64,000 nucleotides of DNA from an uncultured Draconibacterium sp. (GCA_947492175.1 CANLMQ010000023.1:28844-92843); one strand, 5' to 3'; numbered from the stretch's first letter, positions 26,580-35,428 are shown. Numbers and translations are program-made. The notes: generated from the sequence alone by a model not told the origin.

Positions 26580-28535
26580 TTAATTAATGGTTCGGTTGCC
26601 TAAATATTCTGCCAAATCTTTTTCCAGCCTTTTTAGGTTCATGTAGGTTGATTGTTCCTGAATAACCTTGTCGAAATCATTTTCGGCCGCCGCTTTGTCA
26701 ATGGCTTTTTCAATAGCCATCATCATTATTTTTATTTTCCTGAGCTTATATTCATTAACAATTTTAGGGATCAGCAAATCCAGAATGTCTTCTTCCTGTT
26801 CGGTAAAAGCTCCTGCTTTGGTCCAGCGTTTGCTCTCGGTGTGCTTTTCTGATAACAAGTCGGTTGCAAACTTGCTGACCTGACTTTCCGGGTGGTAGAT
26901 AAAATGTTTCCAGGGATCGAAATTTTCATTATGAAGGTTATTTTTTACATCGTAAAATATTCTTTGAAACATTTTATTTTCAGGTACCAGATCATCGGTT
27001 TCCAACTCGTCAATCATATATTCTCCCACCGATATCAATTGTATTTCTTTTGTTTCTTCGTCTTCTGCTTCAAAAACCTGAGCTTTACAATGTTTTAGCA
27101 GAAAACGCAGGAACTCACGCTCTTCAACCAATAACCGGGTTGGTTTTTCTGTTGCAACTGTTGCCTGTTGTTGTGGCTGGCGTGTTGTTTGTTGCGATTT
27201 TTCGCGCAACTCTTTCTTGCGGAAATCTTCACTCTGTTTGTATTTTTGTTTTCTGATTTCGGTGTATAAAACTTCTTCGTCGACACCAAGTAACCGGCTG
27301 CACTCTTTTATGTATACAGAGCGGGTGATTGTATCCGGAATTACTGCAACCGACCCAATTACATCAGTAATTAACCGGGCTTTTGCTACCGGATCGTTTT
27401 CCGTATTTTTTAAAAGCAAACGTGTTTTAAACTGAATAAAATCGGTCTCGTGTTTTTTTATGTATTCCAGGTAACCGCTGGATCCCATTTTTTTTGCAAA
27501 CGAATCGGGATCTTCGCCATCGGGGAGCAACAAAACTTTAACGTTCATCCCTTCCTCCAAAACCAGGTCGATTCCGCGAAGCGATGCTTTTATTCCAGCA
27601 GCATCGCCATCGTAAATAATGGTAATGTTGGGAGTAAAACGCCTGATTAGCCGAATTTGGTCGGGAGTTAATGCCGTTCCCGACGAAGCAACCACATTTT
27701 CGATTCCGGCCTGGTGCATCGACAAAACATCGGTATAACCTTCCACCAGGTAACATTTGTCGGTACGGGTCATTTCGCGTTTTGCCTGATAAATTCCATA
27801 AAGGACTTTACTTTTATGGTATATCTCCGATTCAGGCGAATTCAGGTATTTTGCTATCTTTTTATCGTTGGTTAACGTGCGGCCACCAAAAGCTGTAACA
27901 CGGCCTGCCAGGTTGTGGATAGGAAACATTACACGGCCTGCAAAACGGTCTCTCATCCAGTCGTCGCGCTTTATGGTCAGCCCTGTTTTTTCAAGAAAAT
28001 CAATTTTGTATCCTTGCTTTTGAGCTGCTTCGGTAAACGGTGTTTTTCCGTCGGGAGCAAAACCAACTTCAAATTTTTTCAGAATATCGTCGCGGAAACT
28101 ACGCTCACGAAAATAGCTTAAACCAATTGTGCGGCCTTCATTTTCTTCCCACAAATAACGCGTAAAAAATTTCTGGGCAAAACCCGAAACAATCATCAAA
28201 CTTTCACGTGTGTCTTTTAATTGTTTTTGTTCTTCGGTTTCTTCTTCTTCCCGAACCTCAATATTGTATTTTTTTGCAAGCCATTTTAACGCTTCAGGAT
28301 AAGTGAGGTTCTCGTGTTCCATGATGAAATTTACCGAATTACCTCCTTTGCCACAGCCAAAACATTTAAAAATACCTTTCGCCGGCGATACCGTAAACGA
28401 AGGTGTTTTTTCGTTATGAAAAGGGCATAGCCCTAGCATGTTAACGCCTCTTTTCCGGAGGGTTACAAAATCGGATACCACGTCTGAAATCTCCGCCGCG
28501 TCAATTATCCTCTCTATAGTAGCATGGTCAATCAT
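26580..28535 (-). CDS. dnaG: DNA primase
   Basis: A 651-residue replicative primase. The CHC2 zinc finger has Cys37, His40, Cys58 and Cys61 (CPFHNEK...CFGCGKGG). The catalytic core with TOPRIM motifs follows (YLVEGYTDVL with its acidic residue, YDGDAAG), and a C-terminal helicase-interacting region of about 200 residues closes the protein after a Gln/Thr-rich linker (about 430-460). The ATG at 28535 gives the canonical start IDHATIERI. An in-frame ATG eight codons upstream is less likely. It is divergent from the Sir2 gene across a 101-bp gap containing an inverted repeat. Confidence 0.96.
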   Translation of the reverse strand: MIDHATIERIIDAAEISDVVSDFVTLRKRGVNMLGLCPFHNEKTPSFTVSPAKGIFKCFGCGKGGNSVNFIMEHENLTYPEALKWLAKKYNIEVREEEETEEQKQLKDTRESLMIVSGFAQKFFTRYLWEENEGRTIGLSYFRERSFRDDILKKFEVGFAPDGKTPFTEAAQKQGYKIDFLEKTGLTIKRDDWMRDRFAGRVMFPIHNLAGRVTAFGGRTLTNDKKIAKYLNSPESEIYHKSKVLYGIYQAKREMTRTDKCYLVEGYTDVLSMHQAGIENVVASSGTALTPDQIRLIRRFTPNITIIYDGDAAGIKASLRGIDLVLEEGMNVKVLLLPDGEDPDSFAKKMGSSGYLEYIKKHETDFIQFKTRLLLKNTENDPVAKARLITDVIGSVAVIPDTITRSVYIKECSRLLGVDEEVLYTEIRKQKYKQSEDFRKKELREKSQQTTRQPQQQATVATEKPTRLLVEEREFLRFLLKHCKAQVFEAEDEETKEIQLISVGEYMIDELETDDLVPENKMFQRIFYDVKNNLHNENFDPWKHFIYHPESQVSKFATDLLSEKHTESKRWTKAGAFTEQEEDILDLLIPKIVNEYKLRKIKIMMMAIEKAIDKAAAENDFDKVIQEQSTYMNLKRLEKDLAEYLGNRTIN

Positions 28536-28577
28536 CAGTACAAAAATATCAGAAAACAATTGAATCGATGAGGTATT

Positions 28578-28596
28578 TTTGATTTTTTAAATCAAA
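28578..28596. promoter_or_regulatory. Inverted repeat between dnaG and the Sir2 gene
   Basis: TTTGATTT and AAATCAAA, separated by TTT, form a perfect 8-bp dyad in the divergent promoter region. It is AT-rich and could be an operator for either gene. TTGAT halves recall FNR-type sites, but the spacing (7 bp between TTGAT and ATCAA) does not fit. Confidence 0.4.
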
Positions 28597-28636
28597 TCGG
28601 TTTTAAGTTGTATTTTTAAACAAAACTTTAAATTGA

Positions 28637-29323
28637 ATGAAGAAACTGGTTGTACTCTCAGGAGCCGGCATTAGTCAGGAAAGCGGATTAAAAACTTTTC
28701 GCGATATGGGCGGATTATGGGAGAATTACGACGTAACAGAGGTTGCAACTCCTGAAGCCTGGGAAAAAAATCCTGAGTTGGTTTTGCGGTTTTATAATCA
28801 GCGCCGGAAACAACTGTTTGAGGCCGAACCCAACGCCGGGCATTTGGGAATTGCTGAACTGGAAAAATGGTTTGATGTGGAAGTTGTAACCCAGAACGTG
28901 GATAATCTGCACGAACGGGCCGGAAGTACAAAGGTTTTGCACCTTCATGGCGAGTTGATGAAAGCCCGGAGTACTGCAAATCCGTTTTTAATTTACGAAC
29001 TGGATAACTGGGCACTTGATTTGGGCGACGTGTGCGAAATGGGGAGTCAGTTGCGACCGCACATCGTTTGGTTTGGCGAAAGTGTTCCTGAAATTCCGAA
29101 GGCCATTAAAACTGTGGGCAAAGCCGATATTTTAGTTGTGGTTGGAACATCGCTGGCAGTTTATCCTGCTGCAAGTCTGGTAAATTATACGCAACCGGGC
29201 ACTCCAATATTTGTTGTCGATCCGGGGCGGCCAGAAGTATTTCAGGAAAATGTTTCTTATATTGAGGAAAAAGCGGTTAAGGGAATCGAAATTTTAAAAT
29301 CGGAACTGAAAAAACTTAAATAA
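28637..29323 (+). CDS. Sir2-family NAD-dependent protein deacylase (zinc-ligand-poor)
   Basis: A 228-residue sirtuin. It has GAGISQESGLKTFRD (NAD loop), TQNVDNLHERAG and HLHGE with the catalytic His. Tyr53 and Arg56 (FYNQRRK) form the Y-x-x-R pocket that marks class III sirtuins preferring succinyl or malonyl lysine. The four zinc Cys of canonical CobB are absent: the segment after HLHGELM has no CxxC, and only one Cys remains in GDVCEMGSQLRPHIVWFGE. This form is seen in Bacteroidetes. Deacylation is inferred from the retained NAD and His motifs. The barrel gene starts one base after the stop. Confidence 0.9.
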   Translation: MKKLVVLSGAGISQESGLKTFRDMGGLWENYDVTEVATPEAWEKNPELVLRFYNQRRKQLFEAEPNAGHLGIAELEKWFDVEVVTQNVDNLHERAGSTKVLHLHGELMKARSTANPFLIYELDNWALDLGDVCEMGSQLRPHIVWFGESVPEIPKAIKTVGKADILVVVGTSLAVYPAASLVNYTQPGTPIFVVDPGRPEVFQENVSYIEEKAVKGIEILKSELKKLK

Positions 29324-29324
29324 C

Positions 29325-29942
29325 ATGATACGTAAACTACTACTTGCAGGAAGCTTTCTGTTTATATTGAATGTGGTTGTTGCCCAACGTTTTGATGCCG
29401 GGTTAATTGCCGGGTTTAATGCTAGTCAGGTTGAGGGCGATACATTTAAAGGCTATCATAAAGCCGGTGTTTTGGCAGGTATTTTTGTACAAACCGATGT
29501 CGCGCCGGCCATTGTTGCCGGAATGGAAATAAAATATTCGCAAAAGGGATCGCGAAAAAAGTTCGATCCGAAACATCCGGAGGTCGACAAGTATGTAATG
29601 CGTTTGGGCTATGTTGATGTTCCCTTGTTTGTGGGATTCAGAACCAACGATAGAAGTATGATTATTGGAGGTATCGCTCCCGGATATTTGATTCATTCGA
29701 AAGAACTTAATACCGATGGAGAGATACCGGAACAAGATCGGCAGAATTTTAATTCGTTCGATTTACAGCCTTTTGTGGGATTTCAATTCGATTTTCTGGA
29801 GCGGACATCGGTAGATTTACGTTTGGATTTGTCGGTGATTCCGTGCAGCGATAAATCAGAAACCAATTACTATTTTCACAATGGTTTGTTTAACAATGTA
29901 ATTTCGCTGGCCTTTTATCATAATCTGGGGAGTGTGAGATAA
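29325..29942 (+). CDS. Small outer-membrane beta-barrel protein (PorT-like)
   Basis: A 205-residue exported protein with a signal peptide (cut after VVAQ, about residue 20). It is followed by alternating amphipathic strands (DAGLIAGFNAS, AGVLAGIFVQTD, GMEIKYSQKG, YVDVPLFVGF, DLQPFVGFQFD) and ends near an aromatic residue. The pattern matches the OMP_b-brl_2 (PorT-like) family of 8-stranded barrels. The function is unknown. It is translationally linked to the Sir2 gene (1-bp gap), although a functional link between a cytosolic deacylase and a barrel is not obvious. Confidence 0.8.
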   Translation: MIRKLLLAGSFLFILNVVVAQRFDAGLIAGFNASQVEGDTFKGYHKAGVLAGIFVQTDVAPAIVAGMEIKYSQKGSRKKFDPKHPEVDKYVMRLGYVDVPLFVGFRTNDRSMIIGGIAPGYLIHSKELNTDGEIPEQDRQNFNSFDLQPFVGFQFDFLERTSVDLRLDLSVIPCSDKSETNYYFHNGLFNNVISLAFYHNLGSVR

Positions 29943-29976
29943 TTGGGAATGTGCAATCAATCATAGCAAATATCAA

Positions 29977-30402
29977 CTAAGAATTCACCATCCATTTCGA
30001 GAAAACATCCAGGTAATTCCAGAAAGAACGTTTTACCTCTTCTGGTATATCCAGTTTTCCCAAAACCTTTTTGTAACAATTTAGCCATTCAATTCTTGCT
30101 TCTGCAGTAATTTTAAATGGCAAGTGCCGTCTGTTTAGTTGGGGTTTACCGCGGTTCTGATTAAAATAATCGGGGCCTCCGCAAATCTGTATAAAAAAAT
30201 CGGCAGAATGTTCCTTGGCTTTCTCCAGTGCAATCGGATTTTTGGGGAACAGATCTTTAATAGAACTTGCTGCGAGCAAGTCGTAATGGTCGCTTACCAT
30301 TTTTCGCATGCCCTCCTCTTGTAACAATCCAAACATCTGTTTTGAGGGTAGTGTAACCCCCGGACGAACTCCGGGGAAATATTTTGTGATTTCGAATTCC
30401 AT
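29977..30402 (-). CDS. Group II truncated haemoglobin-like globin
   Basis: A 141-residue 2-over-2 globin. It shows the group II signature GGPDYF, GKPQLNRRHLPF with the proximal His93, and EARIEWL with Trp106 at the G8 position. Such haemoglobins bind O2 tightly and are linked with nitric-oxide or redox stress handling. It has an extended N-terminus of about 20 residues. It is monocistronic, convergent with the barrel gene (34-bp gap), and no regulatory site was identified. Confidence 0.85.
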   Translation of the reverse strand: MEFEITKYFPGVRPGVTLPSKQMFGLLQEEGMRKMVSDHYDLLAASSIKDLFPKNPIALEKAKEHSADFFIQICGGPDYFNQNRGKPQLNRRHLPFKITAEARIEWLNCYKKVLGKLDIPEEVKRSFWNYLDVFSKWMVNS

Positions 30403-30451
30403 TGTGTTTACTTTTGCTTTTCAAAACAAACAAATGGAAAAGTTGTTGAAA

Positions 30452-31273
30452 CTACTTGCCAAAAACCCACCCAATACGAATTCCACTGGTTAGTGCAATT
30501 GGGAATTCATCGGGAGCAACTATAAATCCATATGATAATCCTTCGTTATCATCGGCACCAATCCCGTATCCTACACCCCAATATATGTCAACTAAAAACG
30601 CATCGTCGAATACCCACTGTTTTCCAAATTTTAACATAAGGGCAAGGGTAAACAGGTTTTCTCTTTTCTCCGTATAATTATCGTAATAATTACCGTTATT
30701 ATCGTAATAATGATTCCAGTGATCGCTGTCATAAGACATATAACGTAATGCAATTTCAGGTGCAATGTAGGCTCCTTTCAGGATATGGGAATAATGCATC
30801 CGGTTTATGTAAAAGTCAGGATTACGCATAAATTTATAAGCAAATTTACCGTAAACGCCAGCGGGATCAACACCTTGTACGTCGTTTCCTAAACCAACAA
30901 TACCCAAAGCAGTTTCCCACGATCTGCCTGGTTTAATATTTCGTTCGTAAACAAGTTCTGTTGTTCCGAAAAGAGGAGATAGAAAGTTAACTTTTAATGC
31001 ATTTTTAGACTGATCAGCGTAATATTCAGGATTCTCAAAAGTGTTTTTACCAATTTCAACAACCTCGCCGGTACCAAACTCAATACGATCAACCAGTGCA
31101 TTGTCAATTCCAAAAATCAGTTTTGGATTATCAGGATAGAAGTACTTTACTTCTGATGCAGCCATTTCAGTGACTTTACATTCAATAATATCATTGTTCT
31201 TTTTGATAATTCTGTCTTGTGCAATTCCTGAGATTGTACAGAATAATAATAGTAAAATTGTTAGCGTTTTCAT
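30452..31273 (-). CDS. Exported outer-membrane-type protein of unknown function
   Basis: A 273-residue protein with a signal peptide (cut after SGIAQ, about residue 19). A short N-terminal region (DRIIKKNNDIIECKVTEMAASEVKYFYPDN) resembles a small beta-domain often found before barrels in Bacteroidetes. The rest has alternating aromatic/hydrophobic strands typical of an outer-membrane barrel (VYGKFAYKFMRNP, APEIALRYMSYD, FTLALMLKFG, DIYWGVGYGIG) and ends in a strand with a final Lys. The ATG at 31273 is chosen because it puts the signal peptide at the N-terminus. The role is unknown. Confidence 0.75.
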   Translation of the reverse strand: MKTLTILLLLFCTISGIAQDRIIKKNNDIIECKVTEMAASEVKYFYPDNPKLIFGIDNALVDRIEFGTGEVVEIGKNTFENPEYYADQSKNALKVNFLSPLFGTTELVYERNIKPGRSWETALGIVGLGNDVQGVDPAGVYGKFAYKFMRNPDFYINRMHYSHILKGAYIAPEIALRYMSYDSDHWNHYYDNNGNYYDNYTEKRENLFTLALMLKFGKQWVFDDAFLVDIYWGVGYGIGADDNEGLSYGFIVAPDEFPIALTSGIRIGWVFGK

Positions 31274-31365
31274 GTTTATTTGTTTTTGCCGCATTATTCA
31301 AATTTCGTGCCGCAATTTATCAATATATTTTAGCATTTGAGCTATTCTGTAACACAGAATTACAT

Positions 31366-32067
31366 TTAAAGATCGGCAAAACCAAGTGTTGCTATACTTA
31401 CTTTGGTATCCTTAAGTTTTAAGAGTTTACAGGCGCAGGCTTCCAGGGTAGAGCCGGTTGTTATAACATCGTCAATTAAAAGAATATGTTTGTTTGAAAA
31501 CTCATCAGGACGGTTAATACCAAAGATCCCATCTACATTTTGCCAGCGTTCGTAACGGTTTTTACGAGTTTGGGTGGAAGTATCTGTTTTTCGAAATAAA
31601 TTATTATCAGAAACAGGTTTTTGAAGTACATCGGCAATCCCGGCTGCAATCCAGCGGCTTTGGTTGTAACCTCTTTTGCGTTCTTTTTTAGGATGCAACG
31701 GAACAGGAACAATTACATTAACCGAACTAAATCTTTCTGATTTTGAAAGAGCAAAACCAAATTTCCGGCCGGTTTCGAATCCCAGTTCTTTAAGACCTTT
31801 ATATTTTGTGTAGTGAATTAGCTGTTGGTACTTACTTCCTTTTTTGTACGAAAAAAACGCAGTTGCATTCTCTATTTCAACACGGCCCCAAAAAAGCTGG
31901 GCTACTTTATTGTCAGGATTTTTGTGAAAATTAGTAACAGGTAAATCGTTCCAGCAATTCATACAAATATATCTTTCCTGGGTTGCAAGTCGTTCTCCAC
32001 ACGTTGTACACAACGAAGGAAAGAATAATTCCAGGACATCGGATATTCCCTGCGAGATTCTATTCAT
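31366..32067 (-). CDS. comF: ComF family phosphoribosyltransferase-like protein
   Basis: A 233-residue cytosolic protein. The N-terminal zinc ribbon has Cys20, Cys23, Cys35 and Cys38. It is followed by the ComF double-Arg region (KERKRGYNQS) and a PRPP-binding-type motif LLIDDVITTGSTLEAC. ComF proteins function with ComFA in DNA uptake in some bacteria and are widespread as orphan PRTase-like genes in others. No other competence gene is nearby. The gene is divergent from the cytochrome-SUMF1 gene across 380 bp that holds a candidate structured RNA. Confidence 0.88.
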   Translation of the reverse strand: MNRISQGISDVLELFFPSLCTTCGERLATQERYICMNCWNDLPVTNFHKNPDNKVAQLFWGRVEIENATAFFSYKKGSKYQQLIHYTKYKGLKELGFETGRKFGFALSKSERFSSVNVIVPVPLHPKKERKRGYNQSRWIAAGIADVLQKPVSDNNLFRKTDTSTQTRKNRYERWQNVDGIFGINRPDEFSNKHILLIDDVITTGSTLEACACKLLKLKDTKVSIATLGFADL

Positions 32068-32177
32068 AAAGGAAAGTTACAAATAATTTTTGGGTTTTAT
32101 TTTTCAGTGTCTTATAATGGGAAGTGGTTGTTTAACAGTTGATTAATTTATTTGTAATTGAATCTTAACCATTTGAA

Positions 32178-32290
32178 GGGGAGAATAAATTAACTTGCAG
32201 GCGTATTTCGATATTCCCTTTGAAATTTCTTGTTCTCCCATCAAGAATGAAGGCAGAGGTTACTTCGTCCGAGGTAGCCTTTTTGTTTTT
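32178..32290 (+). ncRNA. Candidate structured small RNA with intrinsic terminator
   Basis: GGGAGAA (32179-32185) can pair with TTCTCCC (32233-32239), closing a 47-nt internal region. About 20 bp later, a stem of 9-11 bp (about 32258-32280, with G-U pairs) is followed by TTTTTGTTTTT. The arrangement of closing helix, large internal bubble and terminator, with no ORF, suggests a small RNA of about 110-120 nt. It recalls 6S-type RNAs of Bacteroidetes in size and layout, but that identity is a guess. The promoter was not clearly found. Confidence 0.4.
32258..32290 (+). terminator. Terminator-like hairpin in the comF/cytochrome gap
   Basis: GAGGTTACTTCG pairs with CGAGGTAGCCT through several G-U pairs to make a long stem with a tight loop, followed by a T-rich run. 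Neither flanking gene is transcribed into it, as both read away, which is the main reason to suspect an independent transcript. Confidence 0.65.
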
Positions 32291-32397
32291 ATTCGACTAA
32301 AATGAGATCGTAAGTTACTTTCGTACGGCTTCTAATTTAGAATCTTATATAATCAATTTAAATAATTTAAACATAGAGCATTGATTTGAGAAATTAT

Positions 32398-32405
32398 TAA
32401 ATTTG
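32398..32405 (+). promoter_or_regulatory. Putative -7 box of the cytochrome-SUMF1 gene
   Basis: TAAATTTG matches TANNTTTG and ends 42 bp before the ATG at 32448. A TTG lies upstream at 32381-32383, somewhat closer than usual. Confidence 0.4.
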
Positions 32406-32447
32406 ACCGCAATTGTAAATCACTTTACCTAAAAACTATCATTTGTT

Positions 32448-33980
32448 ATGCTGAAGAGCTTTGGAAATTTTCTTAGAAAAAGATTGCTATTGGTAATTTT
32501 TGTCGGATTTGTGTTGGGGATAACAATAACTGTTTTTTCGCATAAAGCAATAGAAGCCACATCAACTCCTGAATCTTGTGAAATGTGCCATGTACACCCG
32601 CACGCTACCGATTCCTGGAGATTGTCTGTACATCACGAAACACGTGTTGGAATACATATAGAATGTGTTGATTGCCACCTTCCACCCAAAGGACAAGGCT
32701 TTTTAAAAGAAAAAATAAAAGCTTCAACAAGAGATTTGTATGGTTATATTTTTAAAGACAGTGCCGATTTTAACTGGGACGCAAAATCAACACTGGAACA
32801 GGCACAACATTTTGTCTTTAAAGAGTCGTGCCTGAATTGTCATAAAAACCTGTTCCCGTTAACTTTAACAAAAGAGGGACAGGATGCGCACTTGTATTAT
32901 TCGCAAAACGAAGAAGAACTGCGTTGTATAAATTGTCACCTTCATGTTGGGCACTACGATCCTAATGCCATTCATGCCAAAAATGTTGAATTTGGAAGTA
33001 CGGGTAACGAAAACAAGGAAAAATACAACGAGGCAGCAATTGTTACTTCTCACAAAGATTTTACCGAAACTATTCCGGGAACTACTATATCGTTTAATAT
33101 GAAAGCGATTCCGGGAGGAAGTTTTAAAATAGGAAGTCCAGAGTCGGAGCAAATGCGTAAAACCGATGAAGGCCCTCAGAAAACAGTAAATATTAGTCCG
33201 TTTTTTATGGCAGAAATTGAGGTAACCTGGGATGAATATCTGGCCTTTTACAGTGCCACTGCTGCTGAAGGACGTTCAACGGATACAGAAGGTGCACGAA
33301 CACAGGCCGATGTTGATGCTATCTCGGGGCCAACACCGCCTTACGGACAGCCAGATCAAAACTGGGGACTTGGAAATCGTCCGGCAATTACCATGAGTTA
33401 CCATTCAGCAGAAATCTATTGCAAATGGTTGTCGCAGGTTACCGGAAAAACATATCGTTTACCTACCGAGGCTGAATGGGAATATGCTGCACGTGGCGGC
33501 ACTGAAACTCCCTTCTTTTTTGAAGGAAATCCAAAAGACTTTGGAAAACGGGGATTTTTGGGCAATTTGTTTGGAAAAGGTAGTGATGCCATAAATGGTT
33601 ACGTTCTTTATAATCAAAACAGTGGTTTAAAAACATCCGAACCCGACGTAGTTGAAGCAAATCCGTTTGGTTTAAAAAATATGTTGGGAAATGCTGCAGA
33701 ATACTGTTTGGATTGGTATGCAGAGGATGCTTATTCAAAATTACAAGATGGAGTAACCGATCCCAAAGGACCCGCTTCGGGCGAAGAACATGTAATACGG
33801 GGTGGATATTTTAACAGTGAAATTGGGGATGTAAGAAGTGCCGCCCGCGACTTTACAAAAAGTGTTGCCTGGATGAAAACCGATCCGCAGATGCCAAAAA
33901 GTATCTGGTGGTTGTCGGATTGTAATTACATAAGTTTCAGGGTTGTTTGCGAGTATAACGAGAATACAGGTAAAAATTAA
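32448..33980 (+). CDS. Tetraheme NapC/NrfH-like cytochrome fused to a SUMF1 domain
   Basis: A 510-residue membrane-anchored protein facing the periplasm. One N-terminal helix (about 12-32) is followed by four CxxCH heme sites (CEMCH, CVDCH, CLNCH, CINCH; residues about 43-165), the pattern of NapC/NrfH quinol-oxidising cytochromes. After a linker, residues about 215-505 form a SUMF1/formylglycine-generating-enzyme-like domain (MKAIPGGSFKIGS, YRLPTEAEWEYAARGG, MLGNAAEYCLDWY, VIRGGYF). The segment after VIRGGYF lacks the Cys pair of true FGE, so sulfatase activation is unlikely. No NrfA is nearby, so the electron acceptor is unknown. It is followed by two other exported proteins. Confidence 0.9.
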   Translation: MLKSFGNFLRKRLLLVIFVGFVLGITITVFSHKAIEATSTPESCEMCHVHPHATDSWRLSVHHETRVGIHIECVDCHLPPKGQGFLKEKIKASTRDLYGYIFKDSADFNWDAKSTLEQAQHFVFKESCLNCHKNLFPLTLTKEGQDAHLYYSQNEEELRCINCHLHVGHYDPNAIHAKNVEFGSTGNENKEKYNEAAIVTSHKDFTETIPGTTISFNMKAIPGGSFKIGSPESEQMRKTDEGPQKTVNISPFFMAEIEVTWDEYLAFYSATAAEGRSTDTEGARTQADVDAISGPTPPYGQPDQNWGLGNRPAITMSYHSAEIYCKWLSQVTGKTYRLPTEAEWEYAARGGTETPFFFEGNPKDFGKRGFLGNLFGKGSDAINGYVLYNQNSGLKTSEPDVVEANPFGLKNMLGNAAEYCLDWYAEDAYSKLQDGVTDPKGPASGEEHVIRGGYFNSEIGDVRSAARDFTKSVAWMKTDPQMPKSIWWLSDCNYISFRVVCEYNENTGKN

Positions 33981-34018
33981 TATATTTAATATCCTAAATT
34001 CAACTAAAATATTTAATC

Positions 34019-35386
34019 ATGAGTGAAAATAATTTTTCCAGAAGAAAATTTTTAGCCGGAGCAGCTGTTGTTGGAGCAGCAGGTGCAATGGGAGTAGGTA
34101 CTTTATCTTCATGTTCTTCAGGAGGCGGATCTGCTTCAGCTAAAGGTGGTGTTTACGATTGGGAGCCAAGAGAATATCCGTTTCCTCCAATGAGAGACGA
34201 AATTCCATCGGGAAAAGTTTTAACTGCCGGAGTTATTGGTTGTGGTGGCCGTGGTTCGGGAGCGGCTCTAAACTTTTTGGAAGCCGGTGGGGCTACCGTA
34301 AAAATTACTGCTTTGGGCGATGTTTTTAAAGACAGGCTTGATGCATGTAATGAAAAAATTAAAAAACAGGCAGGAGAGGAAGTTCCTGCAGAGAACTGTT
34401 TTATTGGTTTCGATGCCTACGAGAAAGTTATTGATTCGGGTGTTGATGTTGTAATATTGGCAACTCCTCCGAAATTCCGTCCTGAGCAATTCGACGCCGC
34501 AGTTAGAGCGCGTAAACATGTGTTTATGGAAAAGCCGGTTGCTGTTGATCCTGTGGGGGTTCGTCAGGTACTGGCAGCAGCAAAAATGGCTGAGGCGGCA
34601 GGATTAAAAGTAGTTACAGGAACGCAGCGTCGCCACGAACTTTCATATGTTAACTTGTTTAAAGAATGTAACGATAATAATGCCATTGGTAAAATTACCG
34701 GTGCAAATGTGTATTGGAACGGTGGTAAATTGTGGCATCGCGATAATAATCCAGATTGGAGCGAAATGGAATGGATGATTCGCGACTGGGTAAACTGGTG
34801 TTGGCTTTCAGGCGATCATATTGTAGAACAACATGTACATAACCTTGATGTTGCACAGTGGTTTATCGGAAAAACTCCTGTAAAAGCATTGGGTTTTGGA
34901 TCACGTCAGCGCAGAGTAACAGGCGATCAGTACGATAACTTTAGTATTGATTATGTTTATGACGATGGTATGCACATTCATAGTATGTGCCGCCAGATTA
35001 ACAGTTGTACAAATGGTGTATACGAAATTTTCCACGGAACAAAAGCAATTGCTACTACAGAGGGACACAATCCTCAGATTGTTGATGTTGCGGGAAATCC
35101 CATTTATGAAGCACCAAAATCAGAAGTTAGTCCTTATGTTCAGGAACATAAAGATTTAATTACCTGTATTCGCGAGAATATACCGTTTAATGAAGCAGAA
35201 GCTACAGCAACATCGGTTATGGTGGCAATTATGGGACGTGTTTCGGCTTATACTGGAAAAGAAGTTACTTTTGATGAAATGATGAACTCTGACATGAAAC
35301 TTGGGCCTGATACTTATGTAATGGGTGATATTGGTTTTATGAAAGATGCAAAAGTTCCTGTTCCCGGAACTTTAGAAAGAAATTAG
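34019..35386 (+). CDS. Tat-exported Gfo/Idh/MocA family oxidoreductase
   Basis: A 455-residue NAD(P)-dependent oxidoreductase-fold protein with a Tat signal (SRRKFLAG, then a hydrophobic Ala/Gly segment) that ends in a possible lipobox (TLSSC, about residue 32). The Rossmann part has AGVIGCGGRGSGAALNFL, and EKPVAVDP is the family's conserved Lys-Pro motif. The C-terminal beta-sheet domain includes DHIVEQHVHNLD. Exported members bind their cofactor in the cytosol before folding and act on sugars or related polyols, for example in deglycosylation. It starts 38 bp after the cytochrome-SUMF1 gene, so the two are probably co-expressed. Confidence 0.9.
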   Translation: MSENNFSRRKFLAGAAVVGAAGAMGVGTLSSCSSGGGSASAKGGVYDWEPREYPFPPMRDEIPSGKVLTAGVIGCGGRGSGAALNFLEAGGATVKITALGDVFKDRLDACNEKIKKQAGEEVPAENCFIGFDAYEKVIDSGVDVVILATPPKFRPEQFDAAVRARKHVFMEKPVAVDPVGVRQVLAAAKMAEAAGLKVVTGTQRRHELSYVNLFKECNDNNAIGKITGANVYWNGGKLWHRDNNPDWSEMEWMIRDWVNWCWLSGDHIVEQHVHNLDVAQWFIGKTPVKALGFGSRQRRVTGDQYDNFSIDYVYDDGMHIHSMCRQINSCTNGVYEIFHGTKAIATTEGHNPQIVDVAGNPIYEAPKSEVSPYVQEHKDLITCIRENIPFNEAEATATSVMVAIMGRVSAYTGKEVTFDEMMNSDMKLGPDTYVMGDIGFMKDAKVPVPGTLERN

Positions 35387-35428
35387 CTATCGTTTTATGA
35401 TAGAAAATAATCAATCAAATTGAGATAC

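Larger units (their letters stand above)
32068..32447. other. Intergenic region with candidate structured RNA
   Basis: A 380-bp gap between divergent genes. It holds the hairpin set listed as a candidate ncRNA (32178-32290) and a TANNTTTG box (32398-32405) that probably serves the cytochrome gene. No ORF is credible. Confidence 0.5.

Noticed and set aside
32448..33980. NrfHA nitrite reductase or sulfatase-activating enzyme
   Set aside because: No NrfA gene and no sulfatase lie nearby, and the SUMF1 domain lacks the Cys pair of genuine formylglycine-generating enzymes.
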